Shown here piece by piece: positions 1-5,302 of a DNA stretch of 5,302 nucleotides. How positions within the stretch are numbered: position 1 is the first letter of the stretch; each line of letters opens with the position of its first letter. The translations under genes and the position numbers were made by a program. Source of the stretch: RGIG8767 sp964487395 (GTDB lineage Bacteria > Bacillota > Clostridia > Lachnospirales > Lachnospiraceae); assembly GCA_964487395.1 (NCBI GenBank), contig CAZAQH010000113.1, positions 1 through 5,302 of the forward strand, read 5' to 3'. A model generated the notes under the pieces. The model made no database searches. It was not told the DNA's origin and saw only the letters and a program-made list of their open reading frames with translations.

Positions 1-224
1 CACTTGCATTAAAAGGCAGCAATGAACAGGTTCAGAATGCTATCTTTAACAACTTGTCCAAACGTCTGGCAACTATGATTAGAGAAGACATGGAATTCAT
101 GGGACCGGTTCGTATGAAGGACGTAGAGGAAGCACAACAGAAGATTGTTAATATTATCAGAAAACTGGAAGATTCAGCAGAAATTGTAATTTCCAGAGGC
201 GGAGGAGACGAGATCATTGTCTAG
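1..224 (+). CDS. fliG: Flagellar motor switch protein FliG, C-terminal end (5' truncated by window)
   Basis: FliG forms the upper ring of the flagellar rotor, and its C-terminal domain contacts the stator to produce torque. Only the last 73 codons are here, read from base 3 to the TAG at 222-224. The visible part starts LALKGSNEQ and contains IREDMEFMGPVRMKDVEEAQ, which aligns without gaps to E. coli FliG (ILRDDLANRGPVRLSQVE). In that alignment the torque-helix charges are kept: Arg281 corresponds to the Arg encoded at 63-65, Asp288 is replaced by Glu (84-86), Asp289 is kept (87-89), and Arg297 is the Arg of GPVR. The rest of the domain ends in IVISRGGGDEIIV, like the E. coli ending MVIGSGEDTYV. 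The stop codon lies inside the start of fliH, indicating translational coupling. The identification rests on this family match plus the operon position, and I consider it very secure. Confidence 0.96.
   Translation, partial: LALKGSNEQVQNAIFNNLSKRLATMIREDMEFMGPVRMKDVEEAQQKIVNIIRKLEDSAEIVISRGGGDEIIV
201..207 (+). promoter_or_regulatory. Ribosome binding site for fliH (inside fliG)
   Basis: The sequence GGAGGAG lies within the last codons of fliG, nine bases before the TTG at 217. This strong Shine-Dalgarno match at good spacing is what supports the non-ATG start of fliH over the in-frame TTG codons at 229 and 232. Confidence 0.75.
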
Positions 225-1116
225 TAATTTGTTGAAGTCATATTACGTGAATAATGCAGAGCAAAATGCACGTGTTATTGACACGAATCAAATAATTGAA
301 CAAAAACTGGAACGAATCCGTTTCGTTCTTCCGAATGCCCAAGTATCGGAAGCATCGTTAGGCCCGGATGAATTTGAGGGTGGTCTTGATGCTGATGAGT
401 TAGATCCGGAGGCACTTGATGCATTAATGGCAGAAGGTGGTGCAGAGGATGAAACGGACGGAAGTGTATCTAATATAATAAAAGCAGAAGCACCGGTAGC
501 AGAGCCATCCTATAATGGTCCATCACCGGAAGACCTTATTGCAGACGCACAAAAAGAAATAGAAGAAATGAAAGCTCAGGCAATGGCTGAGAGCGAAAAA
601 ATAAAACAGGATGCATATGAAAAAGCCAAGGAACTTGGATATCAGGATGGTTTTGCTGCTGCACAAAAAGAGACTGAAAAAATAAAAGAGGCCTTAAATG
701 ATGAAAAAAGGCTTATTGAACAACAGTACGAAGAAAAACTGGAAGCATTAGAACCCAAATTTGTTAAGGTATTAACCCAGATATATGAAAAAATATTTGA
801 AGTCGAATTAAGTGATTCGAAAAATCTGATACTTTCATTACTGCGTAATTCCATGCGTAAGATTGAAGGATGTAAAAACTTCCTGATACATGTAAGCCGT
901 GAGGATTTTCCCTATGTGAATGAGCATAAAGAGGAATTATTGTCACAGTCGAGTCAGGAAGGAACGACAATTGATGTCATTGAAGATGCAACACTTAGAA
1001 AAAATGATTGCATGATTGAAACAATCAACGGTATTTTTGACTGTGGACTTGGTACACAGTTGGGAGAACTGAAAAAGAGACTGTCATTGCTTTCTTATGA
1101 GGCGGATGACAACTAA
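217..1116 (+). CDS. fliH: Flagellar assembly protein FliH (export ATPase regulator/stator)
   Basis: FliH dimerises, binds the ATPase FliI, holds it at the export gate/C-ring and restrains its activity. The 299-residue product is longer than the enteric protein (about 230). Residues 1-40 (opening SSNLLKSYYVNN) are a basic/polar N-terminus. Residues 43-105 are a very acidic, low-complexity linker (DADELDPEALDALMAEGG and similar). Residues 105-180 form a long helical/coiled-coil segment containing an AxxxAxxxGxxxGxxxA spacing (A133, A137, G141, G145, A149), the glycine-repeat type characteristic of FliH. Residues 180-299 are the FliI-binding/V-ATPase subunit E-like domain, with the typical ending RKNDCMIETINGIFDCGLGT followed by QL. 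The TTG start follows a good GGAGGAG site and overlaps the fliG stop by 8 bases. The tryptophan residues of the enteric FliH N-terminus that bind FliN are not present. Identification is supported by the C-terminal motif and by the position directly before fliI. Confidence 0.94.
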   Translation: MSSNLLKSYYVNNAEQNARVIDTNQIIEQKLERIRFVLPNAQVSEASLGPDEFEGGLDADELDPEALDALMAEGGAEDETDGSVSNIIKAEAPVAEPSYNGPSPEDLIADAQKEIEEMKAQAMAESEKIKQDAYEKAKELGYQDGFAAAQKETEKIKEALNDEKRLIEQQYEEKLEALEPKFVKVLTQIYEKIFEVELSDSKNLILSLLRNSMRKIEGCKNFLIHVSREDFPYVNEHKEELLSQSSQEGTTIDVIEDATLRKNDCMIETINGIFDCGLGTQLGELKKRLSLLSYEADDN

Positions 1117-1133
1117 ATAAAAAAGAAAGACAG

Positions 1134-2468
1134 GTGAAAGGCTTGGATGCTGGCAAGATACAATTTGAAAAGTATATGAAGGTCGCAGAAGAGTCTTTTT
1201 TTACGAAAAAAGGAAAGATTGTAAATGTGGTTGGTCTGACAATCGAATCTGCAGGACCGGATTCTAAATTGGGTGATGTATGTTACATATATCCGGAAGA
1301 TACACAGGCGAAACCAATTATGGCAGAAGTAGTTGGCTTTAAAGAAGGTAAGACACAGCTAATGCCATATGATGTTACGGATGGTATCGGCATAGGTAAT
1401 ATTGTAGTCAATACAGGACATCCATTAATGGTACAGGTTAGTGATTCACTGCTTGCCAAAACTTTGGATGGACTTGGCAGACTGGCTGATAAAACGACGA
1501 TAAGCGATGGAAAAGCGTATTCAGTTGAAGCGGCTCCACCTGATCCGATGAGTCGTAAAATTATCGATGAAGTATTAACACTTGGAGTGAAAGCGGTTGA
1601 TGGACTTCTGACAGTAGGAAAAGGACAGAGAATTGGTATTTTCGCGGGATCCGGAGTGGGTAAATCGACACTTCTTGGTATGTTTGCACGTAATACAAAA
1701 GCGGATATTAATGTTATAGCACTGATTGGAGAACGTGGACGTGAGGTGCGAGAATTTATAGAACGCGATTTAGGTGAAGAAGGTATGAAAAGGTCTGTCG
1801 TTGTAGTCGCAACTTCTGACCGACCGGCACTTGAACGCAATAAAGCAGCCAAAACTGCGACAGCGGTAGCAGAGTATTTCCGCGATCAGGGAAAAGATGT
1901 ACTTCTTATGATGGATTCCCTGACGCGTTTTTCTATGGCACAGAGAGAAATTGGACTTGCCGGAGGAGAACCGCCGGTATCAAGAGGATATCCGCCAAGC
2001 GTATATTCAGAAATGCCCAAGCTTTTAGAACGTGCAGGACGTTCGGCGAAGGGCTCTATCACCGGATTATATACAGTATTAGTAGATGGTGATGATTTTA
2101 ATGAGCCGATTACGGATACAGCCAGAAGTATTTTAGATGGTCATATTATGCTTAGCCGTAAACTGGGACACAAAAATCATTATCCGGCAATAGACGTATT
2201 ACAGAGTATCTCAAGATGCATGAGTCAGATAGTCGATAAAGAGCATAAGGCGGCAGCTGGCAAACTCAAAAATGTTCTGGCAACCTATAGTGAGTCTGAA
2301 GATTTAATTAATATCGGTGCCTATAAAAAAGGCAGCAACAAAAATATTGATTATGCAATTGATAAAATTGATGCGGTAAATGCATTTTTAATGCAGGATG
2401 TGGATGATCGTTTTAACTATGAACAGACACTTGAAATGATGAAGGCTTTATTTGCAGATAAGGAATAA
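1134..2468 (+). CDS. fliI: Flagellar protein export ATPase FliI
   Basis: FliI is the hexameric ATPase at the cytoplasmic face of the flagellar type III secretion apparatus. It hydrolyses ATP to help unfold and load export substrates. The 444 residues match the family length. Residues about 25-100 are the N-terminal beta-barrel (GKIVNVVGLTIESAGP). Residues 150-380 are the RecA-like core: Walker A AGSGVGKST (171-179), GERGREV (199-205) whose Glu200 is the expected catalytic glutamate, Walker B DVLLMMDS (255-262), and the ATPase alpha/beta signature PAIDVLQSIS (351-360) followed by the probable arginine finger R361. The C-terminal helical domain ends in ALFADKE. All key residues are intact. The start is uncertain: GTG 1134 has only a weak purine-rich upstream site, while in-frame TTG 1143 has AGGTG (1132-1136) six bases before it. 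The gene sits 17 bases after fliH and 6 bases before fliJ, so co-translation is likely. Confidence 0.97.
   Translation: MKGLDAGKIQFEKYMKVAEESFFTKKGKIVNVVGLTIESAGPDSKLGDVCYIYPEDTQAKPIMAEVVGFKEGKTQLMPYDVTDGIGIGNIVVNTGHPLMVQVSDSLLAKTLDGLGRLADKTTISDGKAYSVEAAPPDPMSRKIIDEVLTLGVKAVDGLLTVGKGQRIGIFAGSGVGKSTLLGMFARNTKADINVIALIGERGREVREFIERDLGEEGMKRSVVVVATSDRPALERNKAAKTATAVAEYFRDQGKDVLLMMDSLTRFSMAQREIGLAGGEPPVSRGYPPSVYSEMPKLLERAGRSAKGSITGLYTVLVDGDDFNEPITDTARSILDGHIMLSRKLGHKNHYPAIDVLQSISRCMSQIVDKEHKAAAGKLKNVLATYSESEDLINIGAYKKGSNKNIDYAIDKIDAVNAFLMQDVDDRFNYEQTLEMMKALFADKE
2460..2464 (+). promoter_or_regulatory. Ribosome binding site for fliJ (overlaps fliI 3' end)
   Basis: AAGGA is embedded in the last codons of fliI, ten bases before the fliJ ATG at 2475. 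It is a moderate Shine-Dalgarno match. Its location inside the upstream gene suggests coupling to fliI translation. Confidence 0.55.
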
Positions 2469-2474
2469 TCGCAT

Positions 2475-2764
2475 ATGGCAAAGTTTAAATATAAGATGCA
2501 GAATATTCTCGACATAAAACAGAAAATGGAAGAACAGGCAAAAATGCGGTTCGCCCAGGAAATGATTAAACTGTCAGAAGAAGAGGAAAAACTGCAGCAT
2601 ATTGAGGATAAAAAACGTCGCTATGAAGCAGAAGGACTTTCACTTAGAAAAAAATCACTGAGTGTGAAAAATCTAAAAGAGAATAATGAAGCACTCAAAA
2701 TCATACAGGATCAAATCGCAGAGCAAAAAATAAATGTTGAGCGGGCAGCCCAAAATGTGGAAAA
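2475..2764 (+). CDS. fliJ: Flagellar export chaperone/stalk protein FliJ, N-terminal part (3' end lost in assembly gap)
   Basis: FliJ is a small coiled-coil protein that inserts into the centre of the FliI hexamer, like the gamma stalk of F1-ATPase, and links it to the export gate component FlhA. The 96 readable residues start MAKFKYKMQNILDIKQKMEE, a typical FliJ opening (F-x-y-x-L-x-x-i-L-x-x-K). They continue as an almost unbroken charged heptad-like helix rich in Lys, Glu and Gln. FliJ is usually about 145-150 residues, so roughly 50 C-terminal residues and the stop codon are missing in the run of Ns. Sequence beyond the Ns in this same frame does not look like FliJ and becomes a Leu/Ser-rich string, so it should not be joined on. 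Identity is well supported by the N-terminus and by the slot directly after fliI. The end coordinate is the edge of known sequence, not a real gene end. Confidence 0.88.
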
Positions 2765-2864
2765 NNNNNNNNNNNNNNNNNNNNNNNNNNNNNNNNNNNN
2801 NNNNNNNNNNNNNNNNNNNNNNNNNNNNNNNNNNNNNNNNNNNNNNNNNNNNNNNNNNNNNNNN
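2765..2864. other. Assembly gap of 100 Ns
   Basis: Exactly 100 unknown bases lie between the fliJ and ylxF-like coding sequences. A round 100 is the customary placeholder for a gap of unknown size. The flanks are A-rich (GTGGAAAA before, AAGAAAAAAGAAAA after) and encode Lys/Glu-rich helices, which are difficult to assemble. The gap must hold the fliJ 3' end, any spacer, and the true start of the next gene. Confidence 0.97.
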
Positions 2865-3712
2865 AAGAAAAAAGAAAATTTAAAGAAGAGCAGAAAAGAG
2901 CCAAGGCAGACCAAAAACAGCAGAAAAAAGAGGCCAAACAAAAGGCAAAGGAACTTGCTGAGGAAGAAGCCAAACTTGCAGATGATGAGGGCAGTAATTT
3001 TCCTGTTATCGTCACCACTATTATTATTGTGCTTGTCTGGGTCGCAATTTTGTGTGCTTTGATAAAGCTTGATGTAGGTGGATTTGGCTCTGGGGTTTTA
3101 GCACCGGTTTTAAAAAATGTACCCGTAGTGAATAAAATTTTACCGGATACAGAAGTGACAACAAATGATGAAAGTGATGCTTATGCAGATGTTGATACAT
3201 CTGGCTATTCTTCATTAAAGGAAGCAGTGCAGCAGATAAAGGATTTAGAAACACAACTTCAGGATATACAGACAGATAGTGCGGCAAAGGATGAACAGAT
3301 AGTAGCATTGCAGGAAGAAGTCAATCGTTTACAGACTTTTGAAGATAAACAGGTGGAATTTGAACGTATTAAGACGGAATTTTACAATGAAGTTGTGTAT
3401 GCAGATAATGGACCAGGAGCAGAGGAATATCAAAAATATTACGAGACTATGGACCCGGCAACAGCAGAAGTACTTTATAAGCAGGTAGTTACACAAATAG
3501 AAGAAGACAAAGAGATAACGGATTATGCACAGGCATATTCAGAAATGAAGCCAAAGGAAGCAGCGAAAATCTTTGAAAATATGACAGATAATCTGGAACT
3601 GGCAGCCAGAATTTTAGATGTAATGGAGCCAGATGACAGAGGAAAAATTCTCGGAGCAATGGATCCGACAGTTGCTGCAAAAATAACAAAAATAATGGAG
3701 CCAGACTCTTAA
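2865..3712 (+). CDS. YlxF/MotE-like membrane-anchored flagellar operon protein, MgtE_N-type repeats (5' end lost in gap)
   Basis: The frame containing the TAA at 3710-3712 is open all the way back to the Ns (first whole codon 2867), giving 281 residues with no start visible. Residues 1-44 are Lys/Glu/Gln/Ala-rich and cytoplasmic in character. Residues 45-66 (from FPVIVTTIIIV to ILCALI) are one membrane helix. Residues 115-172 are a coiled coil (QQIKDLETQLQDIQ, VALQEEVNRLQ). Residues 190-281 carry repeated M-x-P-x-x-A-A-x-I segments (MDPATAEVL, MKPKEAAKIF, MEPDDRGKIL, MDPTVAAKIT), as in the superhelical MgtE N-terminal domain shared with MotE-like proteins. B. subtilis ylxF occupies this same slot between fliJ and fliK. 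MotE in Rhizobiales acts as a MotC chaperone; whether this protein has a comparable stator or motor role is inference. The GTG at 3029 is not a credible start because it lies inside the membrane helix. Confidence 0.82.
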
Positions 3713-3736
3713 GAAAATCACGAAATTCTCCGATAA
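3710..3736 (+). promoter_or_regulatory. Candidate sigma-28/sigma-D promoter upstream of fliK
   Basis: TAAG (3710-3713) and TCCGATAA (3729-3736) are separated by exactly 15 bases. This compares with the flagellar sigma factor consensus TAAA-N15-GCCGATAA: 3 of 4 bases match in the -35 element and 7 of 8 in the -10 element. The -35 element overlaps the ylxF-like stop codon. Transcription would begin near 3743 and give fliK a leader of about 57 bases. The region is the only sizeable intergenic space in the window (87 bases). This is a match by eye in AT-rich DNA, so it is a hypothesis. Confidence 0.45.
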
Positions 3737-3747
3737 AGTTATTGAGT

Positions 3748-3763
3748 AGTCTAATAATAGACT
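3748..3763 (+). repeat. Small perfect inverted repeat (hairpin) in the fliK leader
   Basis: AGTCTA (3748-3753) and TAGACT (3758-3763) are perfect reverse complements around a 4-base ATAA loop. The six-pair stem is weak (two G-C pairs) and is not followed by a T run, so it is not a convincing terminator. It could be an operator half-site pair, an RNA leader structure or a chance palindrome. Confidence 0.4.
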
Positions 3764-3783
3764 TTCGCACCTTGAAAACAAAA

Positions 3784-3793
3784 GAGAGGAGGA
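3784..3793 (+). promoter_or_regulatory. Strong ribosome binding site for fliK
   Basis: GAGAGGAGGA contains a full AGGAGG (3787-3792) seven bases before the ATG at 3800. It is the best Shine-Dalgarno site in the window. Together with the long spacer, it implies that fliK is translated independently of the upstream gene. Confidence 0.85.
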
Positions 3794-3799
3794 TTTTGA

Positions 3800-5152
3800 A
3801 TGACCACAGCTTTGGTAACGCAGACGAATCCGTACAAGGATTCAACGCCTTCGATACCGGCAGGCAACAGTAGTGGGAATGCAAGTGATTTTTCAAAGGT
3901 TTTTGAAAAAAGCGCATCGGGAGATAACAATAAGACAATCGAAGATGCCAAAGAAACAACTAAAAATCAAACAGATTCCACTAATGATGTAAATGAGACA
4001 AAACATACTTCCAAAACAGATACATCATCTGATAAGTCAGTAGATGATGTTACGGAGAAAAAAGATGTTTCAAAAGAAGAGCCGGTAGTAGAAGAATCAA
4101 CAGATACGTCAGACGATGTATCAGAAGAAGTGATGGAAGAGGCAATAAAGAAAGCAGAAGAAATGATGCTTGCCATCCAAAATGTATTGAATGTTCCAAT
4201 AGAGGATATTGAAAATGCATTGCAGGAATTACAAATGACGCCGGAGGATTTACTTAATCCAGACAATATTCAAAAAGTAGTCCTTACATTACAGGGGACA
4301 GATGAGCTTTCACTCATGACAGACGAACAGCTTTTTGCAGATGTGAAAGAACTGATGAATGAGTCAGTCAAACAATTAAATGCTCTTTCAGAAGAAATGG
4401 ACATAACTCCTGAAGACATGAAACAATTGTTAGAACAGATGAAAACACCGGACAAAGAAGTGATGATATCAAAGGATGATACGGTATTACAGGGACCAAT
4501 CGAACAAAATGTGAAGGACTTACCCGAAACGGTAGAAGTTAAAACAGATAAGGGAATGACCAGACAGGGCGAGAATGGTGCCGAGCAAAAAGGAACCGGA
4601 GAATTTAATTTTTCACAGACGGTTTTAGAACAGTTGAAAAATGCAGTTACGAAAACTCGGGATGCACAGCCATTGCCCTACACTTCAACAACAACTCAGT
4701 CGATTATGGATCAGGTCAGCGAAATGATGAAGGTGACCATAAAAGAAGATATGACAGAAATGGAACTACAGCTTCACCCGGCATCACTTGGTAATGTGAG
4801 AGTTCAGGTAGCTTCTAAAGAAGGAGTTATTACAGCTTCTTTCACAACACAAAATGAAACTGTAAAAGCGGCTTTGGAATCACAGATTATGATTTTAAAA
4901 GATAATTTGAATGAGCAGGGAATTAAAGTTGAAGCAGTAGAAGTAACCGTTTCAAGTCATGCGTTTGAGAGAAACTTAAACGAAGAAGGAGAACATTCTT
5001 CAGAAGAAACACAAGCAAAGAAAAAATCAGTACGCAAAATTAATCTTTCAGATATTTCAGGAGAAATGGAAGATGGAATATTGGAACAGGAAGATGAAAT
5101 CGTAGCTGATATGATGCGCAAGAATGGTAACAGTATAGACTATACCGCGTAA
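3800..5152 (+). CDS. fliK: Flagellar hook-length control protein FliK
   Basis: FliK is exported during hook growth, measures hook length and triggers the FlhB switch from rod/hook to filament substrates. The 450-residue product has the family architecture. Residues 1-45 are a polar, Ser/Thr/Asn-rich export-signal-like N-terminus without a Sec signal. Residues 46-110 are a highly acidic disordered stretch. Residues 110-215 are helical, with recurring P-x-E-D motifs (VPIEDI 132-137, MTPEDL 146-151, ITPEDM 202-207). Residues 216-300 are a Gln/Thr-rich linker. Residues about 310-392 are the Flg_hook domain: MELQLHPASLGNVRVQVASK, then ITASFTTQNETVKAALESQ, then LKDNLNEQGIKVEAVEVTVS. This LxPxxLGxVxV signature is diagnostic. 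A further tail of about 55 residues follows, ending NGNSIDYTA. The ATG is fixed by a strong AGGAGG site. flgD follows after 13 bases, the usual pairing. Confidence 0.94.
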   Translation: MTTALVTQTNPYKDSTPSIPAGNSSGNASDFSKVFEKSASGDNNKTIEDAKETTKNQTDSTNDVNETKHTSKTDTSSDKSVDDVTEKKDVSKEEPVVEESTDTSDDVSEEVMEEAIKKAEEMMLAIQNVLNVPIEDIENALQELQMTPEDLLNPDNIQKVVLTLQGTDELSLMTDEQLFADVKELMNESVKQLNALSEEMDITPEDMKQLLEQMKTPDKEVMISKDDTVLQGPIEQNVKDLPETVEVKTDKGMTRQGENGAEQKGTGEFNFSQTVLEQLKNAVTKTRDAQPLPYTSTTTQSIMDQVSEMMKVTIKEDMTEMELQLHPASLGNVRVQVASKEGVITASFTTQNETVKAALESQIMILKDNLNEQGIKVEAVEVTVSSHAFERNLNEEGEHSSEETQAKKKSVRKINLSDISGEMEDGILEQEDEIVADMMRKNGNSIDYTA

Positions 5153-5157
5153 AGGAG
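5152..5157 (+). promoter_or_regulatory. Ribosome binding site for flgD
   Basis: AAGGAG begins on the last base of the fliK stop codon and lies eight bases before the flgD ATG at 5166. This is ordinary operon spacing that supports coupled translation. Confidence 0.75.
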
Positions 5158-5165
5158 AACAGCAA

Positions 5166-5302
5166 ATGAGTGCAATAGCAACCGTTGTTGACGGAAAAGT
5201 AACTAACCAGACAAGCAGTACAGATGCTGCAAATAAAAGCAAAACATCTAACTCAGGACTTGATAAAGATGCATTTTTACAGCTGTTAGTTGCACAGATG
5301 AA
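5166..5302 (+). CDS. flgD: Flagellar hook capping protein FlgD, N-terminal part (3' truncated by window)
   Basis: FlgD caps the growing hook and directs polymerisation of the hook protein FlgE. It is later replaced by hook-filament junction proteins. Forty-five codons are present. After a polar, Ser/Thr/Asn/Lys-rich N-terminus (MSAIATVVDGKVTNQTSSTD), typical of an unstructured type III export signal, comes GLDKDAFLQLLVAQM. This is the hallmark opening of the FlgD N-terminal domain (usually LxxDxFLxLLxxQLxxQDPL). The window ends before the QDP motif can be seen. The start follows AAGGAG at good spacing and lies 13 bases after fliK, matching the usual fliK-flgD order. Identity is secure despite the short fragment; the rest of the protein is not assessable here. 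Confidence 0.93.
   Translation, partial: MSAIATVVDGKVTNQTSSTDAANKSKTSNSGLDKDAFLQLLVAQM

Noticed and set aside
1283..1852. 189-residue minus-strand ORF
   Set aside because: It lies wholly antisense to the conserved fliI core, is Ser/Pro/Thr-rich low-complexity translation, and has no recognisable domain. It is a codon-bias shadow.
2475..3062. A single 195-residue ORF reading through the Ns
   Set aside because: It joins the FliJ N-terminus to an out-of-frame reading of the YlxF-like gene across a gap of unknown length. The part after the gap has no FliJ character.
3748..3775. Rho-independent terminator between the ylxF-like gene and fliK
   Set aside because: The stem has only six mostly A-T pairs and no following T tract, and downstream genes of the same operon continue directly.
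3489..3959. 156-residue minus-strand ORF spanning the end of the ylxF-like gene and the start of fliK
   Set aside because: The Leu/Phe/His-rich translation is antisense to two supported genes and has no domain or good ribosome site. The spacer it covers already has + strand signals.
3967..4266. 99-residue minus-strand Ser-rich ORF
   Set aside because: It is the antisense reading of the Asp/Glu-rich codons of FliK, which turn into Ser codons on the other strand.
1..5302. Mobile element, CRISPR array, RNA gene or defence/novel accessory system
   Set aside because: No direct-repeat arrays, terminal inverted repeats, transposase motifs or tRNA/rRNA-like sequence were seen. Every gene fits the standard Firmicutes flagellar operon order.

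Overview
This window is a stretch of a large flagellar operon from a low-GC Gram-positive bacterium. All genes are on the + strand. The order is fliG (3' end), fliH, fliI, fliJ, a ylxF/motE-like gene, fliK, flgD (5' end), which matches the Firmicutes fla/che operon (Bacillus subtilis fliG-fliH-fliI-fliJ-ylxF-fliK-flgD). AT-rich codon use, the style of the FliH and FliK proteins, and the FliK tail ending in DYTA suggest a motile Clostridia member, most likely Lachnospiraceae (Roseburia/Agathobacter-like). That placement is recall-based inference, not a database result.

Layout: 1-224 is the end of fliG (rotor/switch protein). fliH (217-1116, TTG start) overlaps fliG by 8 bases. fliI (1134-2468, export ATPase) follows after 17 bases. 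fliJ starts at 2475 and runs into a run of exactly 100 Ns (2765-2864). After the Ns, another frame is open: it encodes the K/E-rich cytoplasmic end, single membrane helix, coiled coil and MgtE_N-like repeats of a YlxF/MotE-type protein, ending at 3712. An 87-base spacer (3713-3799) carries a candidate sigma-28/sigma-D promoter, a small perfect hairpin and a strong ribosome binding site. Then come fliK (3800-5152, hook-length control) and the first 45 codons of flgD (from 5166, hook cap).

The genes work together as follows. FliG belongs to the switch/C-ring. FliH, FliI and FliJ form the cytoplasmic ATPase complex of the flagellar type III secretion apparatus. FliK measures the hook and switches export specificity. 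FlgD caps the growing hook. The YlxF/MotE-like protein is membrane-anchored and probably belongs to the motor or export periphery.

No RNA gene, mobile element, CRISPR array or phage remnant is visible, and I see no previously undescribed system. The points most worth attention are the assembly gap, which destroys the fliJ/ylxF junction and creates a false chimeric ORF and a false start; the possible internal flagellar-sigma promoter before fliK; and the repeat structures in the YlxF-like protein and FliK.
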